From NCBI GenBank assembly GCA_017405945.1, contig JAFQZL010000032.1:17391-81390 (forward strand): DNA of 64,000 bases, read 5' to 3'. Numbering within the stretch: the stretch's first letter is position 1; every line of letters begins with the position of its first letter. The position numbers and the translations under genes are program-made. The notes under the pieces were generated by a model. The model was not told where the DNA came from. It was given only the letters and a program-made list of their open reading frames with translations, and ran no database searches. This DNA is from Acidaminococcaceae bacterium (GTDB lineage: Bacteria; Bacillota; Negativicutes; Acidaminococcales; Acidaminococcaceae). Below are positions 7,790 through 14,605 of this stretch, one piece after another.

Positions 7790-8494
7790 ATGAAACATTT
7801 TACAATTAAAAATCTGAAAAAAGTATCGGCGGCGGTTTGCGCCTTTGGCATTCTGGCCGGCGCCCTTGTACTGCCGGTGAAGGCGATGGCGGCGGAAACG
7901 GAAGCGCCTGTCACCATTACGCTGCCGGCGCCGTTTACCAGAGACGGCCTGACGGTGAAGGAAGCGCTGGACCGCCGGAGAAGTTCCAGGCAGTTTGCCG
8001 ACGCTCCGCTGCAGGAGAAACAGTTGTCCGCCATATTGTGGGCGGCCAACGGCATTAACCGGCCGGAGTCCGGCAAGCGCGTGAATCCCACCACCATGGG
8101 CATTTATAATATTGACGTGTACGCGGTGATGGCCAACGGCATTTACAAATATGATCCGGCGGCCCATGCCCTGACGCAGGTTTCCCCGGTGGATTTCCGC
8201 CCGCAGATCAACGCGAAACAGACCTTTGTCCATACGGCGCCGCTGACCTTGTTCTACGTTGCGAACCCGGTTCCGCCCAGGGATCCTTCCCGCCCGGTGA
8301 GTCCGGAACGGCAGCTCGCGAACAACTGCCTGGTGGCGGGCACAATGCTGCAGAGCGTGGCGCTGGTGGCAGTGGATGAAGGGCTGGGAACCTGTGTCCG
8401 CGGCTCTGTCGACCGGGAAGCCTTCCGTAAAGCGGCAGGCCTTTCGCCGGAACAGACGGTGCTGATTTCCCAGACCGTCGGCGCGCTGCACTGA
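7790..8494 (+). CDS. Exported nitroreductase-family protein
   Basis: 234 residues from ATG 7790, with GGAGGGG 6 nt upstream; the frame is open further upstream but lacks a better start. Residues 1-35 are a signal peptide (KHFTIKNLKK, hydrophobic core, VKAMAA). The mature part has nitroreductase features: RRSSRQFADAPLQEKQLSAILWAANGINR (FMN-binding RxS-R region), and GTMLQSVALVAVDEGLGTCVRG near the C-terminus. Exported FMN enzymes are uncommon, and folding with the cofactor usually needs Tat export, but no twin Arg is seen. The substrate is unknown. The next gene starts 17 nt downstream, so co-transcription is likely. Confidence 0.8.
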   Translation: MKHFTIKNLKKVSAAVCAFGILAGALVLPVKAMAAETEAPVTITLPAPFTRDGLTVKEALDRRRSSRQFADAPLQEKQLSAILWAANGINRPESGKRVNPTTMGIYNIDVYAVMANGIYKYDPAAHALTQVSPVDFRPQINAKQTFVHTAPLTLFYVANPVPPRDPSRPVSPERQLANNCLVAGTMLQSVALVAVDEGLGTCVRGSVDREAFRKAAGLSPEQTVLISQTVGALH

Positions 8495-8511
8495 GAGGAA
8501 AGTGAAACAGA

Positions 8512-9030
8512 ATGAGCCATAACAAAGCATTGGACAATCTGACGCGGGAACAGCTGACAGAGCTTTTGGAAATCTATTCCAAAAACTGGCTGGCGGCGGA
8601 CGGCATCTGGTTCCAGTCCGTGGAGAAGAAGCACGGCATGGAAGAAGCCATGTACCACGATGTGGAAATCTGGAAAAAGTTTACGGTCGTGGAAGCCCTG
8701 AAGCTGAAAAAGTTTTTGGGCCTGCCGGAACGGCCCGGTCTGGAAGGACTGGCAAAAGCGTTGTCCCTCCGCTTCTATGCCAACATTAACGACGACGAGA
8801 CCCGCATCGAGGGGAACACGCTGTTTTACCGCATGGTGGACTGCCGCGTGCAGACGGCAAGGAAACGCAAGGGCATGGAGTTCCATCCCTGCAAGGCCGT
8901 GGGGATCGTGGAATACGGGGAGTTCGCCCGGGCCATTGACGACCGCATCACCTGCGAGTGCGTCAGCTGTTACCCGGACATTACGGACGAAACCTGCTGC
9001 TGCAGCTGGAAATTTACGTTGAAGGAGTAA
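8512..9030 (+). CDS. DUF6125-like cytosolic protein
   Basis: 172 residues. The order LLEIYSKNWLAADGIWF-SVE, then EGLAKALSLRFYANIN, FRMVDCRVQ-ARKRKGM-FHPCK-VGIVEY-FARAIDDRI, and a closing CECVSCYPD...CCCSWKF agrees with what I recall of the DUF6125 family. Conserved Cys residues near the C-terminus (C-x-C-x2-C and CCC) suggest metal binding, which is inference. No signal peptide. It starts 17 nt after the nitroreductase stop. Confidence 0.65.
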   Translation: MSHNKALDNLTREQLTELLEIYSKNWLAADGIWFQSVEKKHGMEEAMYHDVEIWKKFTVVEALKLKKFLGLPERPGLEGLAKALSLRFYANINDDETRIEGNTLFYRMVDCRVQTARKRKGMEFHPCKAVGIVEYGEFARAIDDRITCECVSCYPDITDETCCCSWKFTLKE

Positions 9031-9134
9031 GGAATTTTCGCTGAGGGAGTAAAGCGAACAGAATCCCGTGAATTTGTTTGTCAGGCAATCTGTCAACCTG
9101 AATATTTTATTGCGAACCGAAGGAGGATACGAAT

Positions 9135-9491
9135 ATGGCGAATGCGAATCGCGATTTTATTGTGGAGAAAGTGAAAGAAGTGCTGGCGGCGCCCAGCTGC
9201 TGTCCGGAATTAAAAGACGCAGCGCAAAAATATCTGGCAGCGCTGGATACGTCGGATGAAAAGGCAGCCGGGAAAATGTTAATCGCGGAACTGGAAGAAG
9301 ACGTGCAGAGCATCGATGATACGCTGGCGTTTTTCTGTTCCGACGCGGCCAAAGAGATTTTTGGCGCGGAGACGGCGGCGAACATGGCGGAAACCGCGAG
9401 AAAAGTGAAAGCGTCAGGGGAAAAAATCTGCTTCTGCCCGGCCTGCAGGGCAGGCAAGGCAATCCTGGATAACAAAGAAGCGCTGCTGTAA
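9135..9491 (+). CDS. Small helical Cys-containing protein, unknown
   Basis: 118 residues with AAGGAGG just before the start. Predicted mostly helical: EKVKEVLAAPSCCPELKDAAQKYL, then an acidic middle and CFCPACRAGKAILDNKEALL at the end. The SCC and C-x-C-x2-C cysteines suggest a metal or redox site. I recall close relatives in Negativicutes and Clostridia being labelled heat-shock protein Hsp90 in databases, but nothing of the GHKL ATPase is present here, so that name should not be carried over. Confidence 0.6.
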   Translation: MANANRDFIVEKVKEVLAAPSCCPELKDAAQKYLAALDTSDEKAAGKMLIAELEEDVQSIDDTLAFFCSDAAKEIFGAETAANMAETARKVKASGEKICFCPACRAGKAILDNKEALL

Positions 9492-9538
9492 CAGCGTAAC
9501 CGTTCCGCCAGCCGGTGTAACGGTTTAGTTGGGGAGTT

Positions 9539-10099
9539 ATGGATAAACAAAACAATATAAAAACGCCCGGCTTTTGGGACTGCCTGATGCCGGGCGGAGC
9601 TTTGCTTCTGTCTTATATGCTGTTGTTCTATCTGCCGGAGGAGTTCGGGTGGAAGGGCTGGCTTATCATCGGTATATCCGCTTTCCTGTTCTGCATAGGA
9701 TATTTTGGCTTGCTGGGCTCTTTGCCGGAACCGGGTACACCGGCGGGAGCGCTTGCCAGGCGGCTGGTTCTCGTAACGTTCGGCGTCGCCCTCTTTGCCG
9801 GCGGCATTTATTATGTCTATAGCAGTGACGGCAGTGAAAAGAGCATTGCCATTGCCACGCTGACCCTGATAGAGAGTCTGGTCATCTGCGGGTTAGGCGG
9901 TTCGGAAGACAGCAATCATCTGTCACAGAGCAGTATCCTGCGTAAATATTATCTGTTGCTGATCGTTGGTCTGGCAGCTGCCGGCTGTTGGTTCTGTTAC
10001 CGGGAATTCGTCAGCGAAGCGGCGGAGAGCCGGGGCTATATAGAGGCGGCGACGATGCTGTGGATTACAGCCGGAACGTTATGGGTGAGCAGGAGATAA
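9539..10099 (+). CDS. Membrane protein, unknown
   Basis: 186 residues, preceded by GGGGAG at 9530-9535 with a short spacer. About five hydrophobic segments: LMPGGALLLSYMLLFYL, GWLIIGISAFLFCIGYFGLL, LVLVTFGVALFAGGIYYV, IAIATLTLIESLVICGL and YLLLIVGLAAAGCWF. No motif identified. It is the last gene before four tandem terminator-like repeats. Confidence 0.6.
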   Translation: MDKQNNIKTPGFWDCLMPGGALLLSYMLLFYLPEEFGWKGWLIIGISAFLFCIGYFGLLGSLPEPGTPAGALARRLVLVTFGVALFAGGIYYVYSSDGSEKSIAIATLTLIESLVICGLGGSEDSNHLSQSSILRKYYLLLIVGLAAAGCWFCYREFVSEAAESRGYIEAATMLWITAGTLWVSRR

Positions 10100-10268
10100 A
10101 AACAAACAGCGCCTGTCGTTCGATGACAGGAAGGAAATAAAAACAAACAGCGCCTGTCGTGGATTGACAGAAAGGGATGAAAAAGCAAACAGCGTCTGTC
10201 TTGTATTGAGAGGCAGGGATGAATAAATAAACAGCGCCTGTCATTGGCTGACAGGCGCTGCGTTTTTT
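10099..10268 (+). repeat. Four tandem 41-42-bp terminator-like units
   Basis: Each unit begins AAACAGCG(C/T)CTGTC and continues to a partial complement TGACAG (TGAGAG in unit 3) about 10 nt later. The first C of the CAAACAG (TAAACAG) motif falls at 10103, 10144, 10186 and 10228, a period of 41-42 bp. Only the last unit is complete, with an 11-bp perfect stem and T-run. The array looks like stepwise duplication of a terminator. Confidence 0.8.
10232..10268 (+). terminator. Terminator, last unit of tandem array
   Basis: CAGCGCCTGTC (10232-10242), 7-nt loop, perfect complement at 10250-10260, then CGTTTTTT. It separates the membrane-protein gene from the convergent ClpX-like gene. Confidence 0.88.
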
Positions 10269-10289
10269 ATGTGAGTGCGGGATAAATCG

Positions 10290-11426
10290 TTACGTGGCTT
10301 TTTTGCCGCGGCGGGTGAGACTTTCTCTCCTGCCTGTAAAGCGGCGTTCAGGCTGGGGGGCTCCTGACGGCGGTTCGCTTTCGCAGGAGAAGGCCCGAAT
10401 CGTGGCGGGCGCTTCCCCGTTTACGGTCCGCTGGGTGATCAGCACCCGCTGGTTCGTCTTGCCGGAGAGTTCGTAGTAGATCGGGTAGGCGATGTTCCCG
10501 ATGATGTTGCGGAGGCCGCGGACGCCGGTCTGGAGTTTTTCCGCCTGTCTGGCGATTTCCATGAGGGCGTTGTTGGTATATTCGAGGTTGTTCCGGGTCC
10601 GGCGGAACATTTTCTGGAATTCTTTGGCCGGGGAGATGTCGGACTCCCGGAGGATGTTATAGAGGGTTTCCGCGGTGATGGGGTTGTACCGGCAGCGGAG
10701 GGTGATGCGGCCCACCAGTTCGGGGATGTACCCGAATTCGATGAGGTCTTCCGTGGTCGGGATAAGGTCCCGGGCCGTCAGTTCTTCCTGTGTTTCCGGG
10801 GTCGCGGTCTTTGGTTCGTGGTCGGGATTTGCGGGAGCGGGACGGAAGCCTAACGTGGTTTCCGGTTCCGCTTCCGGGCGGAGCCGCCGTTTCGTGATTT
10901 CGTCGAGCCCGATGAAGGCTCCGCTGAAGATAAACAGGATGTCGGTGGTGTCGATCCTGGGTGTGAGGGGGTGCTCGCCGAAACCGGTGCCGCCTTCGAT
11001 AATCTTCAGCAGCGTTTGCTGGATGCTTCTCTGGAAGAAGCTGTCTTCACGCCGGTCCAGCGGGTGGACCCGGATCTTGTCGGCCTCATCCAGGATGATG
11101 ATGCCTTTGCCGGCCAGCTTGACGGCAACCTCGCCGGCCCGTTGCCTGATTTCATCTTCGTCATCGTCGTCGGAGATGTCCCCGACGTATTTTTCCACGT
11201 CCGTGTTGATGATCCGGAACGCGTCCTGCAGGAGATCCACAAGGATCGTCTCCACGTTCCGGCCCTTGTAGCCGCTGCTGGTCAGGGTATTGGTGGCGAT
11301 GACGGCCACGGGGATGGGGAGGTTGCACTCCCGGATCACGGTCCGGACGCCGTCGTCCTGGCCGACGATAGACTTTCTTATGAGGGCTTCCAACTCTTTG
11401 GGGGACTGGTAAGGATAATGCTCCAA
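10290..11426 (-). CDS. ClpX-like AAA+ protein lacking the Walker A motif
   Basis: 378 residues from a TTG start (11426), 8 nt after AAAGGAG; the frame is open further upstream but without a ribosome site. ClpX landmarks in order: SIVGQDDGV (20-26), pore loop GYKG (52-55), Walker B IIILDEADKI (109-118), sensor 1 FIFSGAF (165-171), LGF (192-194) at the place of the ClpP-binding IGF loop, GYIPELVGR with the arginine finger (232-240), and sensor 2 GVRGLR (301-306). The GPTGSGKT P-loop and its flanks, about 50-60 residues, are absent between residues 31 and 38, with no frame break. The N-terminal zinc domain is also absent, and an acidic DDDDEDE insert precedes Walker B. ATP binding is therefore doubtful; it may be a regulator or a partner of true ClpX or ClpP. 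Confidence 0.75.
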   Translation of the reverse strand: MEHYPYQSPKELEALIRKSIVGQDDGVRTVIRECNLPIPVAVIATNTLTSSGYKGRNVETILVDLLQDAFRIINTDVEKYVGDISDDDDEDEIRQRAGEVAVKLAGKGIIILDEADKIRVHPLDRREDSFFQRSIQQTLLKIIEGGTGFGEHPLTPRIDTTDILFIFSGAFIGLDEITKRRLRPEAEPETTLGFRPAPANPDHEPKTATPETQEELTARDLIPTTEDLIEFGYIPELVGRITLRCRYNPITAETLYNILRESDISPAKEFQKMFRRTRNNLEYTNNALMEIARQAEKLQTGVRGLRNIIGNIAYPIYYELSGKTNQRVLITQRTVNGEAPATIRAFSCESEPPSGAPQPERRFTGRRESLTRRGKKAT

Positions 11427-11708
11427 GGTTCGGTCTCCTTTCTGCAAAGGTCTGAGGGCGGTTGTGGATGTTTTACGGTGAGCCTTTTGTCCCTGCCCGC
11501 CGACACGGCTGCCGGGCTTTTTGGGGGACAAAAAACTCCGGATCAGACGGCACCGGCAAACTTCAAACTTACATCTCTGACATGAATGGTCGAATTAAAA
11601 CTATCGGTTGCGTATCCACCCGGACCGCTGCCGGGTGCAGAAACATAATTTGAAGCGTTCGGTGTAACCTGATCCGAAGTCTTCCAGTTGGCTTATAAAA
11701 ATTGACGG

Positions 11709-11828
11709 GTTCGAACAAGACGGGCCCACACACGAAAGGTTCGGGCAAGATGCGTTCGAACAAGTTGCGTTCGAACAAGATGCGTTCGAACAAGATGCGT
11801 TCGAACAAGATGCGCCCGAACACAATGC
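11709..11828. repeat. Eight in-register 15-bp repeats (GTTCGAACAAGATGC)
   Basis: Units start at 11709, 11724 (degenerate), 11739, 11754, 11769, 11784, 11799 and 11814. Three are identical to the consensus and others differ by 1-5 bases. Each intact unit holds the palindrome GTTCGAAC. Because 15 is a multiple of three, every frame through it reads as a five-residue repeat, but no frame has a convincing ribosome site or conserved product. Could be a multi-site protein-binding array or a decayed pentapeptide-repeat gene. Confidence 0.75.
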
Positions 11829-12212
11829 AATTTTACCACAATGTCCGGGAATCGTCAAGCACTTATTTTGTTTTTGTGAAAAAATATTTGATTAATAAGT
11901 TATCTTCCTATTAATATTGTCTTATAAACAGCGTTTTTATATAAGAGTGGCATTTCTAAACAATTTCTCTTAATAGAAGATTCCGCGTTAAAGAGCGGAT
12001 TTTTTCTTTTAAATATGAATTGATTATGTGATATAATTTAAGCAGCCGTTATAGAGTGCTGAATAAATTAAGAGACGCCGGGTTCATTAAGAAACGTTGG
12101 CTAAGTAAAGAGATACTGAACCGGCAAAGAGACACTGGCATAATCAGAAACGCTTTGTAAACAAATAAACGCTGTGTAAACAAATCTTTGAAATTCACAG
12201 GAGGTGTATGGA
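11829..12212 (+). other. AT-rich intergenic region with an orphan terminator and the DUF3298 gene promoter
   Basis: No gene seen. 11982-12010 holds a hairpin TTCCGC...GCGGAT followed by TTTTTTCTTTT, a terminator with no plus-strand gene upstream; TTGATT (11888) and TTAATA (11911) could be the promoter of a short RNA ending there. TATAAT at 12032-12037, with TG before it (TGATATAAT), is the likely promoter of the gene at 12213. Short direct repeats (AAACGCT, GAGACRC) occupy 12070-12180. Confidence 0.45.
11982..12010 (+). terminator. Orphan terminator-like hairpin
   Basis: Arms TTCCGC (11981-11986) and GCGGA (11995-11999) with T6-C-T4 after. It might end an unannotated small RNA starting near 11920. 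Confidence 0.5.
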
Positions 12213-12965
12213 ATGAAAAAACTTACCGGTATCCTTGTAGTATTATTTTTGATGATCTGCAGCATGGCTGCCGCCGCCCGTCCGGAATTCCGGTCCAATG
12301 TAAGCGCTTCCAAATGGCTGCAGGTGAAAGACAGCGTCATTGATGTGACGGATAAGGACGGGCTTATACTGAAGGTCCAGTGGCCGGTCTTTTCTTCCAA
12401 AGACGATTCCCACGGGCACCTGATCGCGTCGCTCAAAAAAGAGAGTGACCAGCTCCGCTCCTTTTTCGATAAGGACATGAAGGAATCGAAAGAGCTCGCC
12501 GCCAAAGGGCACCGGGACATCCGCAACAGCCGCTGGCTCGTTTTCGTGAAGCTGCAACGCGATGACGCGAGGGTGCTGAGCCTTCTGGAGCAGTCCTTTC
12601 ACCTGGACCTTGCCGGAGAACGGTGGGGCTATGAAGGCCTGAACTATGATGCAAAAACAGGAAAAAGATTAAGCAGTCTTGACGTGTTCAAACTCTCGAA
12701 AGAAGAACTGGCCGATACCCTGCTGGAAAGGCTGACAAAGAAATACGGCAGAAAGGTCCTGGGCCAAAATCCGAGACGGATGATCCTGAGCAGGATCAAA
12801 GACGATTCGGACATGGAATTCCTGCCCTGGGTCATGACCACGGAGGGCGTGACGGTTCATTTCCGGAGCGGGGACTTCTATAACGGTTCCAGACCGCTGC
12901 CGGTCGAGATCTCCTTCCGTGATGAACCGGAACTGTTCAATAAGAAATACATGCTGACGTATTGA
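12213..12965 (+). CDS. Exported DUF3298 (RsiV-like) domain protein
   Basis: 250 residues from ATG 12213, 8 nt after AGGAGG; a GTG three codons earlier overlaps the ribosome site. Signal peptide MKKLTGILVVLFLMICSMAAA. The mature part fits DUF3298: a beta-rich first half, YEGLNYDAKTGKRLSSLDVF in the middle, and FLPWVMTTEGVTVHF near the end, where the family has a conserved T-x2-G. DUF3298 occurs in the extracellular part of the anti-sigma factor RsiV and in free periplasmic proteins. There is no membrane anchor or anti-sigma N-domain here, so a free periplasmic protein is inferred. Confidence 0.72.
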   Translation: MKKLTGILVVLFLMICSMAAAARPEFRSNVSASKWLQVKDSVIDVTDKDGLILKVQWPVFSSKDDSHGHLIASLKKESDQLRSFFDKDMKESKELAAKGHRDIRNSRWLVFVKLQRDDARVLSLLEQSFHLDLAGERWGYEGLNYDAKTGKRLSSLDVFKLSKEELADTLLERLTKKYGRKVLGQNPRRMILSRIKDDSDMEFLPWVMTTEGVTVHFRSGDFYNGSRPLPVEISFRDEPELFNKKYMLTY

Positions 12966-13028
12966 GACGGACGGAAATTGTCATTTGTGTAATTTATATA
13001 ATAAAGATTTTTGTAACGGTTGGCAAGC

Positions 13029-13457
13029 ATGAGCAAGATGAATTTCAAATATGTCCGTATCCAGGGCAAGGAATTGGCGAAGAATACGATGCACGCGAAA
13101 GGCATCTTCAGCATGTGCTGGCAGATGATCCAGCAGGATGTTATGACCGGGGAGGACGCGGACCTTTTCCGTGAGATCGACAGCTGGTTCGCGGAAAACC
13201 TGCCGTGGCCGCCTCCCTGTAAAAAACAGGAGCCTGTCGTGTGCTGGTTCAAAACGGAGAACGCGGAAGAGATGCTGAAGATGATCCGGCCCGCCATGTG
13301 GCTGCTGGAACGGTACAACCACCCGTATTACGTGGTGTATACCAACACGCCGGGCGAAATCGTTTATGAGGATAAATACCAGATCGCGGCAAAAGCAGAC
13401 GGGTATCTCCGGATTGACGAGTTACAGCCGTCCTGGTCACCCAAAGAAACGGAATAA
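13029..13457 (+). CDS. Hypothetical cytosolic protein
   Basis: 142 residues from ATG 13029 (alternatives TTG 13020 or ATG 13038; none has a clear ribosome site). The sequence has a hydrophilic start (MNFKYVRIQGKELAKN), a Trp/Pro segment SWFAENLPWPPP, and EPVVCWFKTENAEEMLKMIRPAMWLLERYNHPYYVVYTNTPGEIVYEDKYQIA, which reads like a compact alpha/beta domain. No family recognised. It ends just before a large palindromic element. Confidence 0.6.
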   Translation: MSKMNFKYVRIQGKELAKNTMHAKGIFSMCWQMIQQDVMTGEDADLFREIDSWFAENLPWPPPCKKQEPVVCWFKTENAEEMLKMIRPAMWLLERYNHPYYVVYTNTPGEIVYEDKYQIAAKADGYLRIDELQPSWSPKETE

Positions 13458-13473
13458 CCGTATATAAAAACAC

Positions 13474-13704
13474 AAACCGGGTTTTGTAATGCGTAACGTG
13501 ATGCGGCATGGAAAAGACATGAGCAAAACTTCGAGCGGATTGTGTTATTCCATGAGATGAAATTCGCCGTCGTGGCGAGGCTGTCTGAGGGACGAAGTCC
13601 CGAGTTCCGAAGCCACAGGCGAATGAATCCATGGAATAGCAAGCCACGAGCGTTTTGCGAGGTCTTTTCCTGCCAGTATCACGCAGGATTACAAATCCCG
13701 GTTT
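13474..13704. repeat. 231-bp imperfect palindromic element, likely mobile or structured
   Basis: Outer ends AAACCGGG (13474-13481) and CCCGGTTT (13697-13704). Nested pairs follow: GGAAAAGAC (13510) with GTCTTTTCC (13662), ATTCCATG (13547) with CATGGAAT (13630), TTCGCC (13563) with GGCGAA (13618), GTGGC (13572) with GCCAC (13612), and a tip GGGAC-GAA-GTCCC (13589-13601). Transcribed, it would fold as one long hairpin. It sits between two convergent genes. Part of one arm recurs, degraded, at 58580-58631, so it is a dispersed repeat. No transposase gene is inside; a MITE-like or REP-like element fits best. Confidence 0.8.
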
Positions 13705-13720
13705 ATTTATTTTTCAACTG

Positions 13721-14515
13721 TTACACTTCTACCCTGCTTCCGGCCGCGATGTACCGGAGCCGGTCGCCCATGAGCTGTTTCATGAACTGATACTGTTCTA
13801 CGCCGGTGCAGTGGCCGGTGTAGTAAACTGTGGGGTAGGAACAGAGGATTTCCGCCGCTTCCGTCAGGCGTTTCTTCCCCGCGTCGTCCAGGGGTACGCC
13901 CATAAAGTGGAAGCCGCCAACCAGCACGTCCGGGCGGAACCAGCTGGCAATGTTCAGGATGCCCTTGTGGGAACAACCGCTGAAGAGTATCCGGCGTCCG
14001 TCTTCTTCGATGAGCAGGTACTGTTCATGACGGAAGTCTTCCGGATACAGCGCGCCGTTGCGTTTTACCAGCATGCCGCTGGTGTCGATGGGACAGACAA
14101 GTTCCCTGTCGTTACAGTTGTACAGGGTGATGCCCTCTGCCAGCCGGGTTTCCTCTTTGATAAGACGGATCTGTTTCGCGCACGCAATCGCCGGGTTCAG
14201 TCCGATATCCTCCGTCCCGCCGTTCTTTAAATGAGGCTCAAAGGCGCAGGCGCTCATGTAGATGGGCGCTGTTTTGTTTTTCTCCATGAAACGCAGCAGG
14301 CCGCCGCCGTGATCGTAATGCCCGTGGGACAGCACTGCCATTTCCACTTTGCCCAGATCAACGCCCAGTTTTTCCGCGTTGTCCGCAAAGGCGCCGGACG
14401 CGCCGGAGTCAAATAAAATGACGTGGTTTTTCGTTTCGATGTAAATGCTCAGGCCGTGTTCCGCGGTGTAGCATTCCGCGCTGGCCGTGTTTTCCATCAA
14501 TGTTGTGATTTTCAT
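13721..14515 (-). CDS. MBL-fold metallo-hydrolase
   Basis: 264 residues, AGGAG 5-6 nt upstream. The metal motif SHGHYDHGGGL is clear, followed by FSGCSHKGILNI and VLVGGFHFMG, then GHCTG, which supply the remaining metal ligands. This arrangement (cofactor-free, with the late GFHF and TGHCTG) is that of the MJ0296/DHPPP-synthase-like subgroup of the MBL superfamily. No signal peptide, so cytosolic. Substrate unknown. Its 3' end abuts the palindromic element, which may also end its transcript. Confidence 0.85.
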   Translation of the reverse strand: MKITTLMENTASAECYTAEHGLSIYIETKNHVILFDSGASGAFADNAEKLGVDLGKVEMAVLSHGHYDHGGGLLRFMEKNKTAPIYMSACAFEPHLKNGGTEDIGLNPAIACAKQIRLIKEETRLAEGITLYNCNDRELVCPIDTSGMLVKRNGALYPEDFRHEQYLLIEEDGRRILFSGCSHKGILNIASWFRPDVLVGGFHFMGVPLDDAGKKRLTEAAEILCSYPTVYYTGHCTGVEQYQFMKQLMGDRLRYIAAGSRVEV

Positions 14516-14605
14516 GGCGGCTCCTGTTTCCTAAAGAATATTTTTTAATTAACTATGCTTTGAATTAACTGTGTGTCACGGTTTTTTACTGCAGGGATTT
14601 CCCCG

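Noticed and set aside
9135..9491. Hsp90 chaperone
   Set aside because: Only 118 residues and no GHKL ATPase motifs; the database name seems to be a carried-over error.
10099..10268. CRISPR array
   Set aside because: Repeat units are contiguous with no unique spacers of constant length and no cas genes; they are terminator duplicates.
11569..11858. Minus-strand frames reading as pentapeptide-like repeats (FERIL or CSNAS units)
   Set aside because: The 15-bp DNA period makes five-residue repeats in every frame; no ribosome site or conserved continuation supports a protein.
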